A DNA stretch of 64,000 nt, taken from NCBI RefSeq assembly GCF_900090265.1, contig NZ_LT607752.1, positions 3,906,001-3,970,000 of the forward strand. The letters run 5' to 3'. Made by a program: the position numbers and the translations under genes. The stretch comes from Micromonospora rifamycinica (GTDB taxonomy: Bacteria; Actinomycetota; Actinomycetes; Mycobacteriales; Micromonosporaceae). Below, one piece after another: positions 35,518 to 43,299 of the stretch. Position 1 is the first letter of the stretch, and every line of letters starts with the position of its first letter. The notes beneath the pieces were generated by a model, which made no database searches, was not told the DNA's origin, and saw only the letters and a program-made list of their open reading frames with translations.

Positions 35518-37583
35518 CAGGTGCGGTGCTCCACGCCCACCAGCTCCGTTTCGGATAACTCGGGCTGGACCGAGGTGTCCGGCCCGTGCGCCGGCCGGGG
35601 GTGCACGATGCCCGCCGGGTCCACCAGGAGTTCGTCGACCCGGCGGGCGACCAGGCCGGCGATCTCCTCGATCGGGCGGGCCGCGTCGAGCACCAGGTAA
35701 CGCTTCGGGTCGTTGGCGGCGAGGTCGAGGAAGGCGTAGCGGACCCGCTCGTGGAAGGCGACGGACTCGGCCTCCAGCCGGTCGGCCCCCCGGTTGCGGG
35801 CGGCCGCCCGGGACAGGCCGGTGCGCGGGTCGATGTCCAGGAGCACCACCAGGTCGGGCTTGAGGCCGCCGGTGGCCCAGGAGGAGAGCCAGGAGACCTC
35901 CTCGACCGGCAGCGTACGACCGGCGCCCTGGTAGGCCAGGGACGAGTCGACGTACCGGTCGCTGATCACCACCGCGCCCCGGATCAGGGCGGGCCGGACG
36001 ACGGTGGCGACGTGGTGGGCGCGGTCGGCGGCGTACAGCAGCGCCTCGGCGCGCGGCGACGGCGCGTCCGCGCCGGAGTCCTCCAGCACCATGGCCCGGA
36101 TCCGCTCGCCCATCACCGTGGCGCCCGGCTCGCGGGTCACCACCACGTCCCGGCCCTGCTCGCGCAGGCGGGTGGCGAGTGTCTCCAGCTGGGTGGACTT
36201 GCCGCCCCCCTCGCCGCCCTCGAAGACCACGAACAGCCCGTTGGAGACGAACGGCTCGGCCGGCATCAGCGGCCGGCCCCGCATCGAACCCCACAGGTCG
36301 GCCAGGACCGGCACGCCCTTCTTGTCGTCCATCTGACCGAACGCGCTGACCCCGGCGAAGATCCCGGCCAGGCCGGCGGCGAGCAGCAGCAGCCGGGTGG
36401 AGGAGACCGAGATGCCGAGGTCGGCGATGGTGAGCTGGCGCGAGCCGCCGACCCCGACCAGCAGGCTGCTCAGCGCGATGGCCAGGATCAGCACCAACCG
36501 GGTGCCGATCTGCACGACGGCGAAGACCCGGCCGCGTACCTCGTCGGCGACCTCGCCGCCGAGCAGCGTGGTGCCGGCGAGGAAGGCCATCCCGGCACCC
36601 GCGCCGACCATGATCGCGCCGAGGATCGCCATCGACAGGTGGATGGCGAAGGCCAACACCAGGACGGAGGCGCTGGCCAGCACGATGCTCATGCCGAACC
36701 AGCGGCGGCGGGACATGTCCCGGACGATCATCGGGCCGAGCCCGATGCCGATCGCCAGGCCGATGAAGATCGCGCCGAACAGCATGTAGAACGCGGCGTC
36801 GCCGGCACCGAGCGAGGCGGCGAAGAACTTGGCGGTGCCGATCACGATGCCGCCGCCGGCGAACGCGCCGAAGATGCCCAGCACCAGGCCGCGGACCAGC
36901 GGGGTCTGGCCGATGAACTTCCAGCCCTCGGTGAACTGGCTGAACATGCCCTGCTCGGCGCGTTCGCCCCGCTCCCGGGCCTGGGCCTGGCTGATCTCCT
37001 TGATGCCGAACGCCACCACCAGCGCGGTGGCCAGCCGGGAGAGGGAGTTGAACCAGAGGGCGAGCTGGGCCGGCTCGGCCCAGCTCGGCATCTCGCCGCC
37101 GGTGACCCCCCGCACGCTGCGGTCCAGCACCGCCAGGGCGATCGCGGCGGCGACCGGGGTCAGGCCGTACGTGGTGATCAGGGTGAGCTGGTTGGCCGTC
37201 TCCAGCCGGGCGCGTGGGATGAGGTTGGGGACCGCGGCCTCCTTGGCCGGGATCCAGAGCAGTGTGATCGACTCGATCAGGAAGGTGGCGACCGCCGCCC
37301 AGGTGACCACCACGCCGCCCCGGACACCGAGCAGCGCGACCAGCGGGATCGAGGCGAACAGCAGGAACCGCAGCAGGTCGCAGATGACCATCGTCCAGCG
37401 CCGGTCGAACCGGTCGGCGAGCACGCCGGCCACCGGCCCGAGCACCAGCGCCGGGAGCAGCCGGATCGCGATCACGCCACCGAAGACGGCACCCTGGGCG
37501 GTGCTGCCGGAGACCTGCGCGGCGGCGAAGACGGAGGTGGCGAGCAGGCCGAGCCAGTCACCGAAGGAGGCCGCGCCGAGCAC
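35517..37583 (-). CDS. tmk: MFS-type membrane protein fused to dTMP kinase
   Basis: At least 688 residues. Residues 1-~420 are a 12-helix MFS-like transporter (DRFDRRWTMVICDLLRF is the loop 2-3 signature). Residues ~445-655 are thymidylate kinase: P-loop FEGGEGGGKSTQLE, TREPGAT, DRYVDSSLAYQG and a lid region with RAAARNRGADR. It makes dTDP from dTMP. This fusion is known in actinomycetes. The GTG at 37583 falls inside transmembrane helix 1, and the coding pattern continues upstream (RPFRRLWIV...) to about 37724-37730 without ATG, GTG or TTG, so the true start is probably a non-standard codon there. Confidence 0.9.
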   Translation of the reverse strand: MLGAASFGDWLGLLATSVFAAAQVSGSTAQGAVFGGVIAIRLLPALVLGPVAGVLADRFDRRWTMVICDLLRFLLFASIPLVALLGVRGGVVVTWAAVATFLIESITLLWIPAKEAAVPNLIPRARLETANQLTLITTYGLTPVAAAIALAVLDRSVRGVTGGEMPSWAEPAQLALWFNSLSRLATALVVAFGIKEISQAQARERGERAEQGMFSQFTEGWKFIGQTPLVRGLVLGIFGAFAGGGIVIGTAKFFAASLGAGDAAFYMLFGAIFIGLAIGIGLGPMIVRDMSRRRWFGMSIVLASASVLVLAFAIHLSMAILGAIMVGAGAGMAFLAGTTLLGGEVADEVRGRVFAVVQIGTRLVLILAIALSSLLVGVGGSRQLTIADLGISVSSTRLLLLAAGLAGIFAGVSAFGQMDDKKGVPVLADLWGSMRGRPLMPAEPFVSNGLFVVFEGGEGGGKSTQLETLATRLREQGRDVVVTREPGATVMGERIRAMVLEDSGADAPSPRAEALLYAADRAHHVATVVRPALIRGAVVISDRYVDSSLAYQGAGRTLPVEEVSWLSSWATGGLKPDLVVLLDIDPRTGLSRAAARNRGADRLEAESVAFHERVRYAFLDLAANDPKRYLVLDAARPIEEIAGLVARRVDELLVDPAGIVHPRPAHGPDTSVQPELSETELVGVEHRT

Positions 37584-37896
37584 GATCCAGAGCCGCCGGA
37601 ACGGTCGGATGCGCAGGACCGACCGGATCGCCGCAGCTCCGGACCGGTCGGTCTGGGCGGCACCGGTGGGCGGTGTGCCGGGCGACGACGCGCCGGACGA
37701 CTCGCCGTGCTGCTGGCTTTCGATGGCCGTACCTCCACGTGCCGGCCCAACTCTGGGCAGTCCCGGTGGAACACTCTAGACCCGGTGGGAGCCTCCCCAC
37801 CGGCGACATTCTCCTGCTCGCCGAGCCTAGGCCGCTGATGCCATCGACCGCAGCCCGGTAGTACGTGAGGGTATTTCGCATTGCCGTCCGGACAGT

Positions 37897-37902
37897 TAGC
37901 GT
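37897..37902 (+). promoter_or_regulatory. candidate -10 for a leaderless transcript
   Basis: TAGCGT ends 6 nt before the GTG start at 37909, and no ribosome site is visible, the usual picture of a leaderless actinobacterial mRNA. The -35 is weak. Confidence 0.4.
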
Positions 37903-37908
37903 GCATTC

Positions 37909-39117
37909 GTGGCCATCGACAGCAACACCCTGCGCGAACGCCTCGACAAGGCGACCGCCGACCTCGACCCGCCCTACGCCGTGGTGGACCTCACCGCCTA
38001 CGACGCCAACGCCGCCGCGCTGGCCGCCCGCAGCGCCGGCAAGCCGGTCCGCGCCGCCAGCAAGTCGATCCGGGCCCGGGACCTGCTCGCCCGGGCACTC
38101 GGGCAGCCGGGCTGGGCCGGCGTGATGGCCTTCACCCTGGCCGAGGCGAACTGGCTGGTCCGCTGCGGCGCGACCGACGACGCGCTGGTCGCCTACCCGA
38201 CCGCCGACCGGGGGGCACTCGCCGAGCTGGCCGCCGACCCACAACTCGCCGCAGCGGTCACCCTCATGATCGACAGCACCGAACAGCTGGACCTGATCGA
38301 CACGGTGTGCCCCCCGGGCCGCCGCTCGGCACTGCGGGTCTGCCTCGACCTGGACGCCTCCTGGCGACCCCTGCGCGGGCGGGTGCACGTCGGGGTGCGC
38401 CGCTCGCCGGTGCACAGCGCCCGCGCCGCCGGCACGCTGGCCGCCGCCGTCGGCCGCCGGGCCGGTTTCCGGCTGGTCGGCCTGATGTCGTACGAGGCAC
38501 AGATCGCCGGCCTCGGGGACGCCCCGCCGGGACAGGCCGCGCTCAGCGCCGCGATCCGGATCGCCCAGCGCGGGTCGTACCGCGAACTGCTGGCCCGGCG
38601 GGGCGCGGCGGTCGCCGCCGTCCGCGAACACGCCGACCTGGAATTCGTCAACGGCGGCGGCACCGGCAGCGTGGCCGCCACCAGCGCCGACCCGGCGGTC
38701 ACCGAGGTCACCGCCGGCTCGGGGCTGTACGGCCCGACGCTGTTCGACGCGTACCGGGCCTGGCGGCCGACCCCGGCGGCGTTCTTCGCCTGCGCGGTGG
38801 TCCGCCGACCGACACCGGAGATCGTCACCGTGCTCGGCGGCGGGTGGATCGCCTCCGGCCCGGCCGCGACGAGCCGGCTGCCCCGGCCCTGGCTGCCGGC
38901 CGGGCTGGCGCTGGTCGGCAGCGAGGGCGCGGGCGAGGTGCAGACCCCGCTCACCGGCGCCGCCGCGGCCGACCTACGGATCGGCGACCGGGTGTGGTTC
39001 CGGCACGCCAAGGCGGGCGAACTCTGCGAACGGGTCAACGAGCTGCACCTGGTCGACGGCGACACGATCGTCGCCACGGTGCCCACCTACCGGGGCGAGG
39101 GCCACGCCTTCCTCTGA
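37909..39117 (+). CDS. alanine racemase N-terminal-fold enzyme (amino acid deaminase/aldolase type)
   Basis: 402 residues, GTG start, possibly leaderless. PLP barrel with YAVVDLTAYDANAAAL and the PLP lysine in RAASKSIRARDLL, then NGGGTGS and GSGLYGPTLFDAYR, then a C-terminal beta domain (VWFRHAKAGELCERVNELHL) like D-threonine aldolase/D-serine dehydratase. The product is probably a D-amino-acid or hydroxy-amino-acid lyase; exact substrate unknown. Divergent from tmk. Confidence 0.85.
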   Translation: MAIDSNTLRERLDKATADLDPPYAVVDLTAYDANAAALAARSAGKPVRAASKSIRARDLLARALGQPGWAGVMAFTLAEANWLVRCGATDDALVAYPTADRGALAELAADPQLAAAVTLMIDSTEQLDLIDTVCPPGRRSALRVCLDLDASWRPLRGRVHVGVRRSPVHSARAAGTLAAAVGRRAGFRLVGLMSYEAQIAGLGDAPPGQAALSAAIRIAQRGSYRELLARRGAAVAAVREHADLEFVNGGGTGSVAATSADPAVTEVTAGSGLYGPTLFDAYRAWRPTPAAFFACAVVRRPTPEIVTVLGGGWIASGPAATSRLPRPWLPAGLALVGSEGAGEVQTPLTGAAAADLRIGDRVWFRHAKAGELCERVNELHLVDGDTIVATVPTYRGEGHAFL

Positions 39118-39339
39118 CGGCGACCGGGAGCGGGTCCACCCGGCGACGACCGGGGTCCACCGAACCGGGGTTCCACCGGCGACGACGTGGGGCGGTGCCC
39201 ACCCGGTGACGGCCAGAGGTGGATCTACCCGGTGACGACCGGGAGGTGGATCCGCCCGGCCGGACGGCCCATCCGTTGACCGGCTCCCGGACTGGCGGCC
39301 GCCGACGCGGGTCGTTCCCGGTCGGAGCCGCCGGGGGCC
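39118..39339. other. gene-free spacer before the repeat array
   Basis: Between the aldolase-type gene and the repeat array. It contains loosely repeated GGTGACGACCGG-like and CCACCGG words but no convincing ORF or terminator hairpin. Confidence 0.4.
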
Positions 39340-39510
39340 GGTCAGGCCGTGGCGGCCGGGGGCCGAGGGCCGGTCAGGGCTTGGCGGCCGGGGGCCGAGG
39401 GTCGGTCAGGGCTTGGCGGCCGGGGGCCGAGGGTCGGTCAGGCCCCGGAGGCCGGTCAGGGCCTGGCGGCCGAGGGCCGGTCAGAGCTTGACAGCCGGGG
39501 CCGGTCAGGG
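39340..39510. repeat. ~32-bp tandem repeats carrying the 3' end of the TetR gene
   Basis: GGTCAGG words start at 39340, 39372, 39404, 39436, then 39454, 39479 and 39503; the first four are exactly 32 bp apart. GGTCAGGGCTTGGCGGCCGG, which on the minus strand encodes PAAKP-stop, occurs at 39372, 39404 and 39503, the last being the real gene end. The array therefore copies the last codons of the TetR gene. Confidence 0.8.
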
Positions 39511-40158
39511 CTTGGCGGCCGGCTGGGTGGGGGCCTCGACGTGCCGGTGCAGGTATTCGCGGATGAGCGCCTTGGCCTCGGCGAGGACCCGCTCGTCGCC
39601 CTCCTGCTTGCGGCGGAACGCCAGCTTGATCAGGGCGTCCGCGGCCTCGACGGCGATCTCCAGGCAGAACCGCAGCCGGGGCTCGTCGGTCATGCCGAAC
39701 CGCTCGGTCAGCACCCGGGCCAACTGGTCGGCGATCACCCCGTTGTTGTCCCGCTGCTCGTCGAGCAGGTGCAGGTCGACCACGTCGCCGAAGTGCAGGG
39801 TCCGGAAGCCGGGGACGGTACGGTGCATGCAGATGTACTCGTCGATCCCGGCGTCGACGCCGTCCCACCAGTGGGTCAGGTCGTCCGACGCGAAGCGCTC
39901 GTCGAGCCGCTGGAGGTAGGCCTCCATGGTGCGCAGGGTCAACGCCTGCACGATCGCCCGCTTGTCCGGGAAGAACTGGTAGACCGACCCGATCGCCACC
40001 TCGGCCCGCTCGGCGAGCAACGTGGTGGTCAGCCCCTCGTACCCCACCTCGTCGACGAGCTCGGCACAGGCGTCCAACATCCGCTGGACGCGCGCGACAC
40101 TTCGACCCTGCACCGGAACGCGGCGCAGCGGCCCGGTCGTGGCGGCTGGTGTGGACAC
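39505..40158 (-). CDS. TetR-family transcriptional regulator
   Basis: 217 residues from GTG at 40158 (AAGGGGGG just upstream); the frame is open to 40197. The HTH spans about residues 25-70 (TTLLAERAEVAIGSVYQFFPDK). The ligand domain is helical with a His/Asp-rich middle (FGDVVDLHLLDEQRD). Divergent from the lactone-oxidase gene, with GTCACG-AGGC-CGTGAC between them as a possible operator. Its 3' end overlaps a tandem repeat array. Confidence 0.9.
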   Translation of the reverse strand: MSTPAATTGPLRRVPVQGRSVARVQRMLDACAELVDEVGYEGLTTTLLAERAEVAIGSVYQFFPDKRAIVQALTLRTMEAYLQRLDERFASDDLTHWWDGVDAGIDEYICMHRTVPGFRTLHFGDVVDLHLLDEQRDNNGVIADQLARVLTERFGMTDEPRLRFCLEIAVEAADALIKLAFRRKQEGDERVLAEAKALIREYLHRHVEAPTQPAAKP

Positions 40159-40197
40159 TCGACGCCACCCCCCTTCGACGAAAGAACATATCCACAT

Positions 40198-40213
40198 GTC
40201 ACGAGGCCGTGAC
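40198..40213. promoter_or_regulatory. possible TetR operator
   Basis: GTCACG AGGC CGTGAC, perfect 6-bp arms, in the 147-bp divergent region and 40 bp upstream of the TetR start. No second copy was noticed, so confidence is modest. Confidence 0.45.
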
Positions 40214-40305
40214 TACCGGTACAACGAGCGGACCTCGATTGCGGTATTTACCAGGCACAACGTTCCTGATATGAAGGCAGTTCACATTCATGTCGAGGAG
40301 CGCCG

Positions 40306-41613
40306 ATGGTCGGTACCGCCACCGCCTGGTCCAACTGGGCCGGCAACCAACACAGCGTCGCCACCGCCATCCTGCGCCCTACCACCGTCGAGGACATAGC
40401 CGAGGCGGTCCTGGACGTGGCGGGCGCGGGCGAGCGGATCCGGGTGGTCGGCAGCGGCCACTCGTTCACCCCCATCGCCCTGTCTGACGGACGCCGGATG
40501 GAGTTGTCCGGTCTGCGGACTGACGTCCGGATCGACCGGAACGCCCGGCTGGTCACCGTACCCGCCGGGACGACCCTACGCGCGCTCAACGCGCTGCTCG
40601 CCGAGCACGGCCTGGCCATGCCCAACCTGGGCGACATCGACGCGCAGACCATCGCCGGGGCGATCTCCACCGGCACCCACGGCACCGGTGCCGCGTACGG
40701 CTGCCTGTCCACCTTCGTCGAGGCGCTCACCATGGTCACCGGCACCGGCGAGGTGCTGCACTGCTCGGCCGAGGAGCACCCGGAGATCTTCGCCGCCGCC
40801 CGGGTCGGCCTGGGTGCCCTCGGCATCATCGTGGACGTCACCCTACGCTGCGTGGAAGCCTTCACCCTCCGCGCACACGAACGACCCGCCCCGCTGGACG
40901 AGGTCCTGAGCGACCTGCCCGGACTCGTCGGCCGCCACGACCACGTCGAGTTCTACTGGTTCCCGTACACCGACCGGGTTCAGCTCAAGACCAACGACCG
41001 GGTGCCGGCCGACGACCGGCCACTGCCGCGCTGGCGGGGCTGGCTGGACGACGACCTCCTCGCCAACACGGTCTTCGCCGGAGCCTGCCGGCTGGGCCGG
41101 GCCGTACCCGCGCTGGCCCCCACCATCAGCGCGGTCTCCGCGCGGGCACTGACCGAGCGCACCTACACCGGCCGCTCCGACACCGTCTTCTGCACCCCGC
41201 GCCGGGTCCGCTTCGTCGAGATGGAGTACGGCATCCCGCGCGCCGCCCTGCCGCAGGCGCTGGCGGAACTGCGCCGGATCGTCGACCGGCTGCCGTTCAA
41301 GGTGCTCTTCCCGGTCGAGGTCAGGTTCACCGCCGCCGACGACATCTGGCTGTCCCACGGCTACGGGCGCGACTCGGCCTACCTCGCCGTCCACCAGTAC
41401 GTCGGCATGCCCTACGAACCGTACTTCCGGGCCTTCGAGGAGGTCACCGCCGGACTCGGTGGCCGACCCCACTGGGGCAAGCTGCACTACCGGGACGCGG
41501 CCTCCCTGGCGACCGCCTATCCGCGATTCGGCGACTTCCAGGACCTCCGCGCCCGCCTCGACCCCGGTCGCGTCCTCACCAACCCCCACCTGGACCACAT
41601 CCTCGGCCCCTGA
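40306..41613 (+). CDS. FAD-linked sugar-1,4-lactone/alditol oxidase
   Basis: 435 residues, GAGGAG ribosome site. FAD-binding PCMH domain (10-185) with VVGSGHSFTPIALSDG, whose His is the covalent flavin site in gulonolactone, arabinonolactone and alditol oxidases, and GTHGTG. The C-terminal ALO domain has VEMEYGIPRAAL and the HWGKLHY signature near the end. It oxidises aldonolactones or polyols with O2. Controlled probably by the divergent TetR gene. Confidence 0.9.
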   Translation: MVGTATAWSNWAGNQHSVATAILRPTTVEDIAEAVLDVAGAGERIRVVGSGHSFTPIALSDGRRMELSGLRTDVRIDRNARLVTVPAGTTLRALNALLAEHGLAMPNLGDIDAQTIAGAISTGTHGTGAAYGCLSTFVEALTMVTGTGEVLHCSAEEHPEIFAAARVGLGALGIIVDVTLRCVEAFTLRAHERPAPLDEVLSDLPGLVGRHDHVEFYWFPYTDRVQLKTNDRVPADDRPLPRWRGWLDDDLLANTVFAGACRLGRAVPALAPTISAVSARALTERTYTGRSDTVFCTPRRVRFVEMEYGIPRAALPQALAELRRIVDRLPFKVLFPVEVRFTAADDIWLSHGYGRDSAYLAVHQYVGMPYEPYFRAFEEVTAGLGGRPHWGKLHYRDAASLATAYPRFGDFQDLRARLDPGRVLTNPHLDHILGP

Positions 41614-41637
41614 CCCACCACCCACCCCAGCTCACAG

Positions 41638-41687
41638 GGATCTTGGAGGAAAGTGGCCCCCATGGGGGCCACTTTCCTCCAAGATCC
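41638..41687. terminator. 50-bp perfect palindrome, bidirectional terminator
   Basis: 25 bp on each side of the centre between 41662 and 41663 are exactly complementary; the left arm begins GGATCTTGGAGGAAAGTGGC. It lies 24 bp after the oxidase stop, between convergent genes. Core sequence is shared with the palindrome at 43049-43096. Confidence 0.75.
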
Positions 41688-41810
41688 TCTGAATCAGAAG
41701 GCAGACGCAGACCGCTGTGGTGGCTGTTGGTCACGCGAACCGCCGTGGTGACCGCTGATCACTGGCGGAGGGCCGTTCGCTTGCTGGTCAGTCAGCCCGC
41801 CGGGCAGGCA

Positions 41811-41945
41811 GGCAGAACCATCCTCGCCGGGCGAGATCGCGCTCACCGGACAGGCAGAACCGTGCTCACCGGGCGAGATCGCACTGACCGGGTAGGCAGA
41901 ATCATGCTCACCGGACAGGCAGAACCGTGCTCACCGGGCAGGTCA
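41811..41945. repeat. ~42-bp imperfect tandem repeats next to the AbiEi/DUF559 gene end
   Basis: GGCAGAAYC starts at 41811, 41853, 41895 and 41918, with CTCACCGGGCGAGATCGC and CTCACCGGACAGGCAGAAC between copies. The last unit runs into the stop codon of the minus-strand gene at 41943. Confidence 0.7.
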
Positions 41946-42956
41946 GCCGGGCCAACCGGCCATGCGGAGGGCTGCGCGGAGTTGGCCGACGACCTCGTCG
42001 GGGCGGGCACGCAGTGCCCAGGCGGGGAAGCGGAGCACCCGGTCACCCTCGATCCACAGGGAGTTCTGCCGCCGCATGTCGGCCCAGGCGTGGGCCGGGT
42101 CGAGATGCTGTCCGCCGTCTATCTCGACGTGCACACGCCACCGGGCGAAGTACGCATCGAGGTACCGACGCCGCCCGGCCGGGTCGTACCGGATCTGTTG
42201 GCGGGTCGGAAGTGGCAGGTCGGCACGACGTATCAGGTCGAGGAACTCCAGCTCACTCAACGAGTGCGAGCCGCCGGCAGCGTCGGTGGCGGTGGCGGTC
42301 ACCAACGCCCGGCGGCGCATCCGGGGCAACCGATCCAGCACCTCGTGGATCTCCCCGCCGACCACCAGGCGCTGCTGGAAGGCTGCGGCCACGATGGCAC
42401 GCGCCTCGTCGTCGCTGGCCGCCCACTGGGCTGCATCGACGATCGACCGGGCCAGCGTGGTACGCGGAGGTTGCCCGGCGGCGAGTACGTCCTGCGCGGG
42501 CAGAAGGGTGGTGCGGTGCACCCGTACCCCCTGGGGTGGCGCGTCACGGCGTGCCGACGCCGGGAGCAGCAGGTCGACCGGCCGGGTACGGAACCCCCGC
42601 AACCCACCGGCCTGAGCCGCGCTGAGGCCACCGAGCAGAGCGGACGGCCCGGCCGCCAGTACCGCGATCCAGCGGAACTGCTCGACGTCGACGGGGCCGC
42701 TGTGCGTCACGAATACCGCCCGGTGGGCCTGCCTCCACCGTCCTGTCTCCACCCGGTGCCGGATCGCCTTCCGGGACAGGTGTCGGGAAGCCTGGGCCAG
42801 ACTGATCACGTCGTCCTGCCGGAAGCGCAGCCAGGTCAACTCGTCCGCGTCGGCAGCCGGCAGCGATCGCCGTAATCCTGCCGCCGCCGACCCCCGAGCC
42901 CCAGATCCTGGCCGCACACCCGGGCCCGCGCGAACTCCGTCCCCCGCGACCCGCAT
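41943..42956 (-). CDS. AbiEi/DUF559-like protein with PD-(D/E)XK nuclease end
   Basis: 337 residues from ATG at 42956; a GTG at 43016 or a later start are possible, as the first 35 residues are Gly/Arg-rich. A helix-turn-helix-like N-terminus (ISLAQASRHLSRKAIRHRVETGRW) resembles AbiEi antitoxins, the middle is beta-rich (VDLLLPASARRDAPPQGVRV), and the end has YLDAYFARWRVHVEIDGGQH, the D...ExD core of DUF559/Vsr-like endonuclease folds. No AbiEii toxin gene is adjacent. Function unproven. Actinomycetes carry many such orphan genes. Confidence 0.75.
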   Translation of the reverse strand: MRVAGDGVRAGPGVRPGSGARGSAAAGLRRSLPAADADELTWLRFRQDDVISLAQASRHLSRKAIRHRVETGRWRQAHRAVFVTHSGPVDVEQFRWIAVLAAGPSALLGGLSAAQAGGLRGFRTRPVDLLLPASARRDAPPQGVRVHRTTLLPAQDVLAAGQPPRTTLARSIVDAAQWAASDDEARAIVAAAFQQRLVVGGEIHEVLDRLPRMRRRALVTATATDAAGGSHSLSELEFLDLIRRADLPLPTRQQIRYDPAGRRRYLDAYFARWRVHVEIDGGQHLDPAHAWADMRRQNSLWIEGDRVLRFPAWALRARPDEVVGQLRAALRMAGWPG

Positions 42957-43048
42957 GGGACCGCGACCTCGAACCCCCTGACGAACTCTCACCCCGCAAC
43001 CCTGCCCAGCCGCCACCTCTGCCCGCTACCCCCTGTGGACAACGGGTA

Positions 43049-43096
43049 GATCTTGGAGGGAAACGGCCCTCAGGGGGGCCGTTTCCCTCCAAGATC
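43049..43096. terminator. 21-bp perfect inverted repeat upstream of the AbiEi/DUF559 gene
   Basis: Arms 43049-43069 and 43076-43096 with loop TCAGGG. The arm GATCTTGGAGGGAAACGGCC differs from the element at 41638-41687 at few positions, so both belong to one dispersed family. It lies between topA (minus strand, upstream end at its 3' side) and the next minus-strand gene, so it may terminate topA. TGTGGACAA at 43034-43042 is a DnaA-box match beside it. Confidence 0.7.
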
Positions 43097-43141
43097 CGGA
43101 GGACAACCAGGCGACCATCGACCAACAGCCGCGAATGACGA

Positions 43142-43192
43142 CCAGCGACTCACAACCAGCGACTCACAACCAGCGACCAGCGACTGGCAGCC
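43142..43192. repeat. 14-bp tandem repeat
   Basis: CCAGCGACTCACAA is repeated directly, followed by two CAGCGAC half-units. Non-coding, beside the 30-bp array. Confidence 0.7.
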
Positions 43193-43200
43193 GGCGAAGG

Positions 43201-43299
43201 GGTCACCCCCGGGTGGGGTCACCCGTAAGGGGTCAGCCCCGGGTGGGGTCACCCGGAAAGGGTCACCCCCGGGTGGGGTCACCCGGAAGGGGTCACTCG
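43201..43299. repeat. 30-bp tandem repeat at the topA 3' end
   Basis: Three units of exactly 30 bp (43201, 43231, 43261), each GGTCACCCCCGGGTGGGGTC followed by ACCCGgAAgG, plus a partial fourth containing the topA stop (43293-43295). Each unit is itself partly palindromic. Confidence 0.85.

Noticed and set aside
39340..39510. Array of ~32-bp repeats as CRISPR
   Set aside because: Units are contiguous without unique spacers and contain a gene stop; no cas genes.
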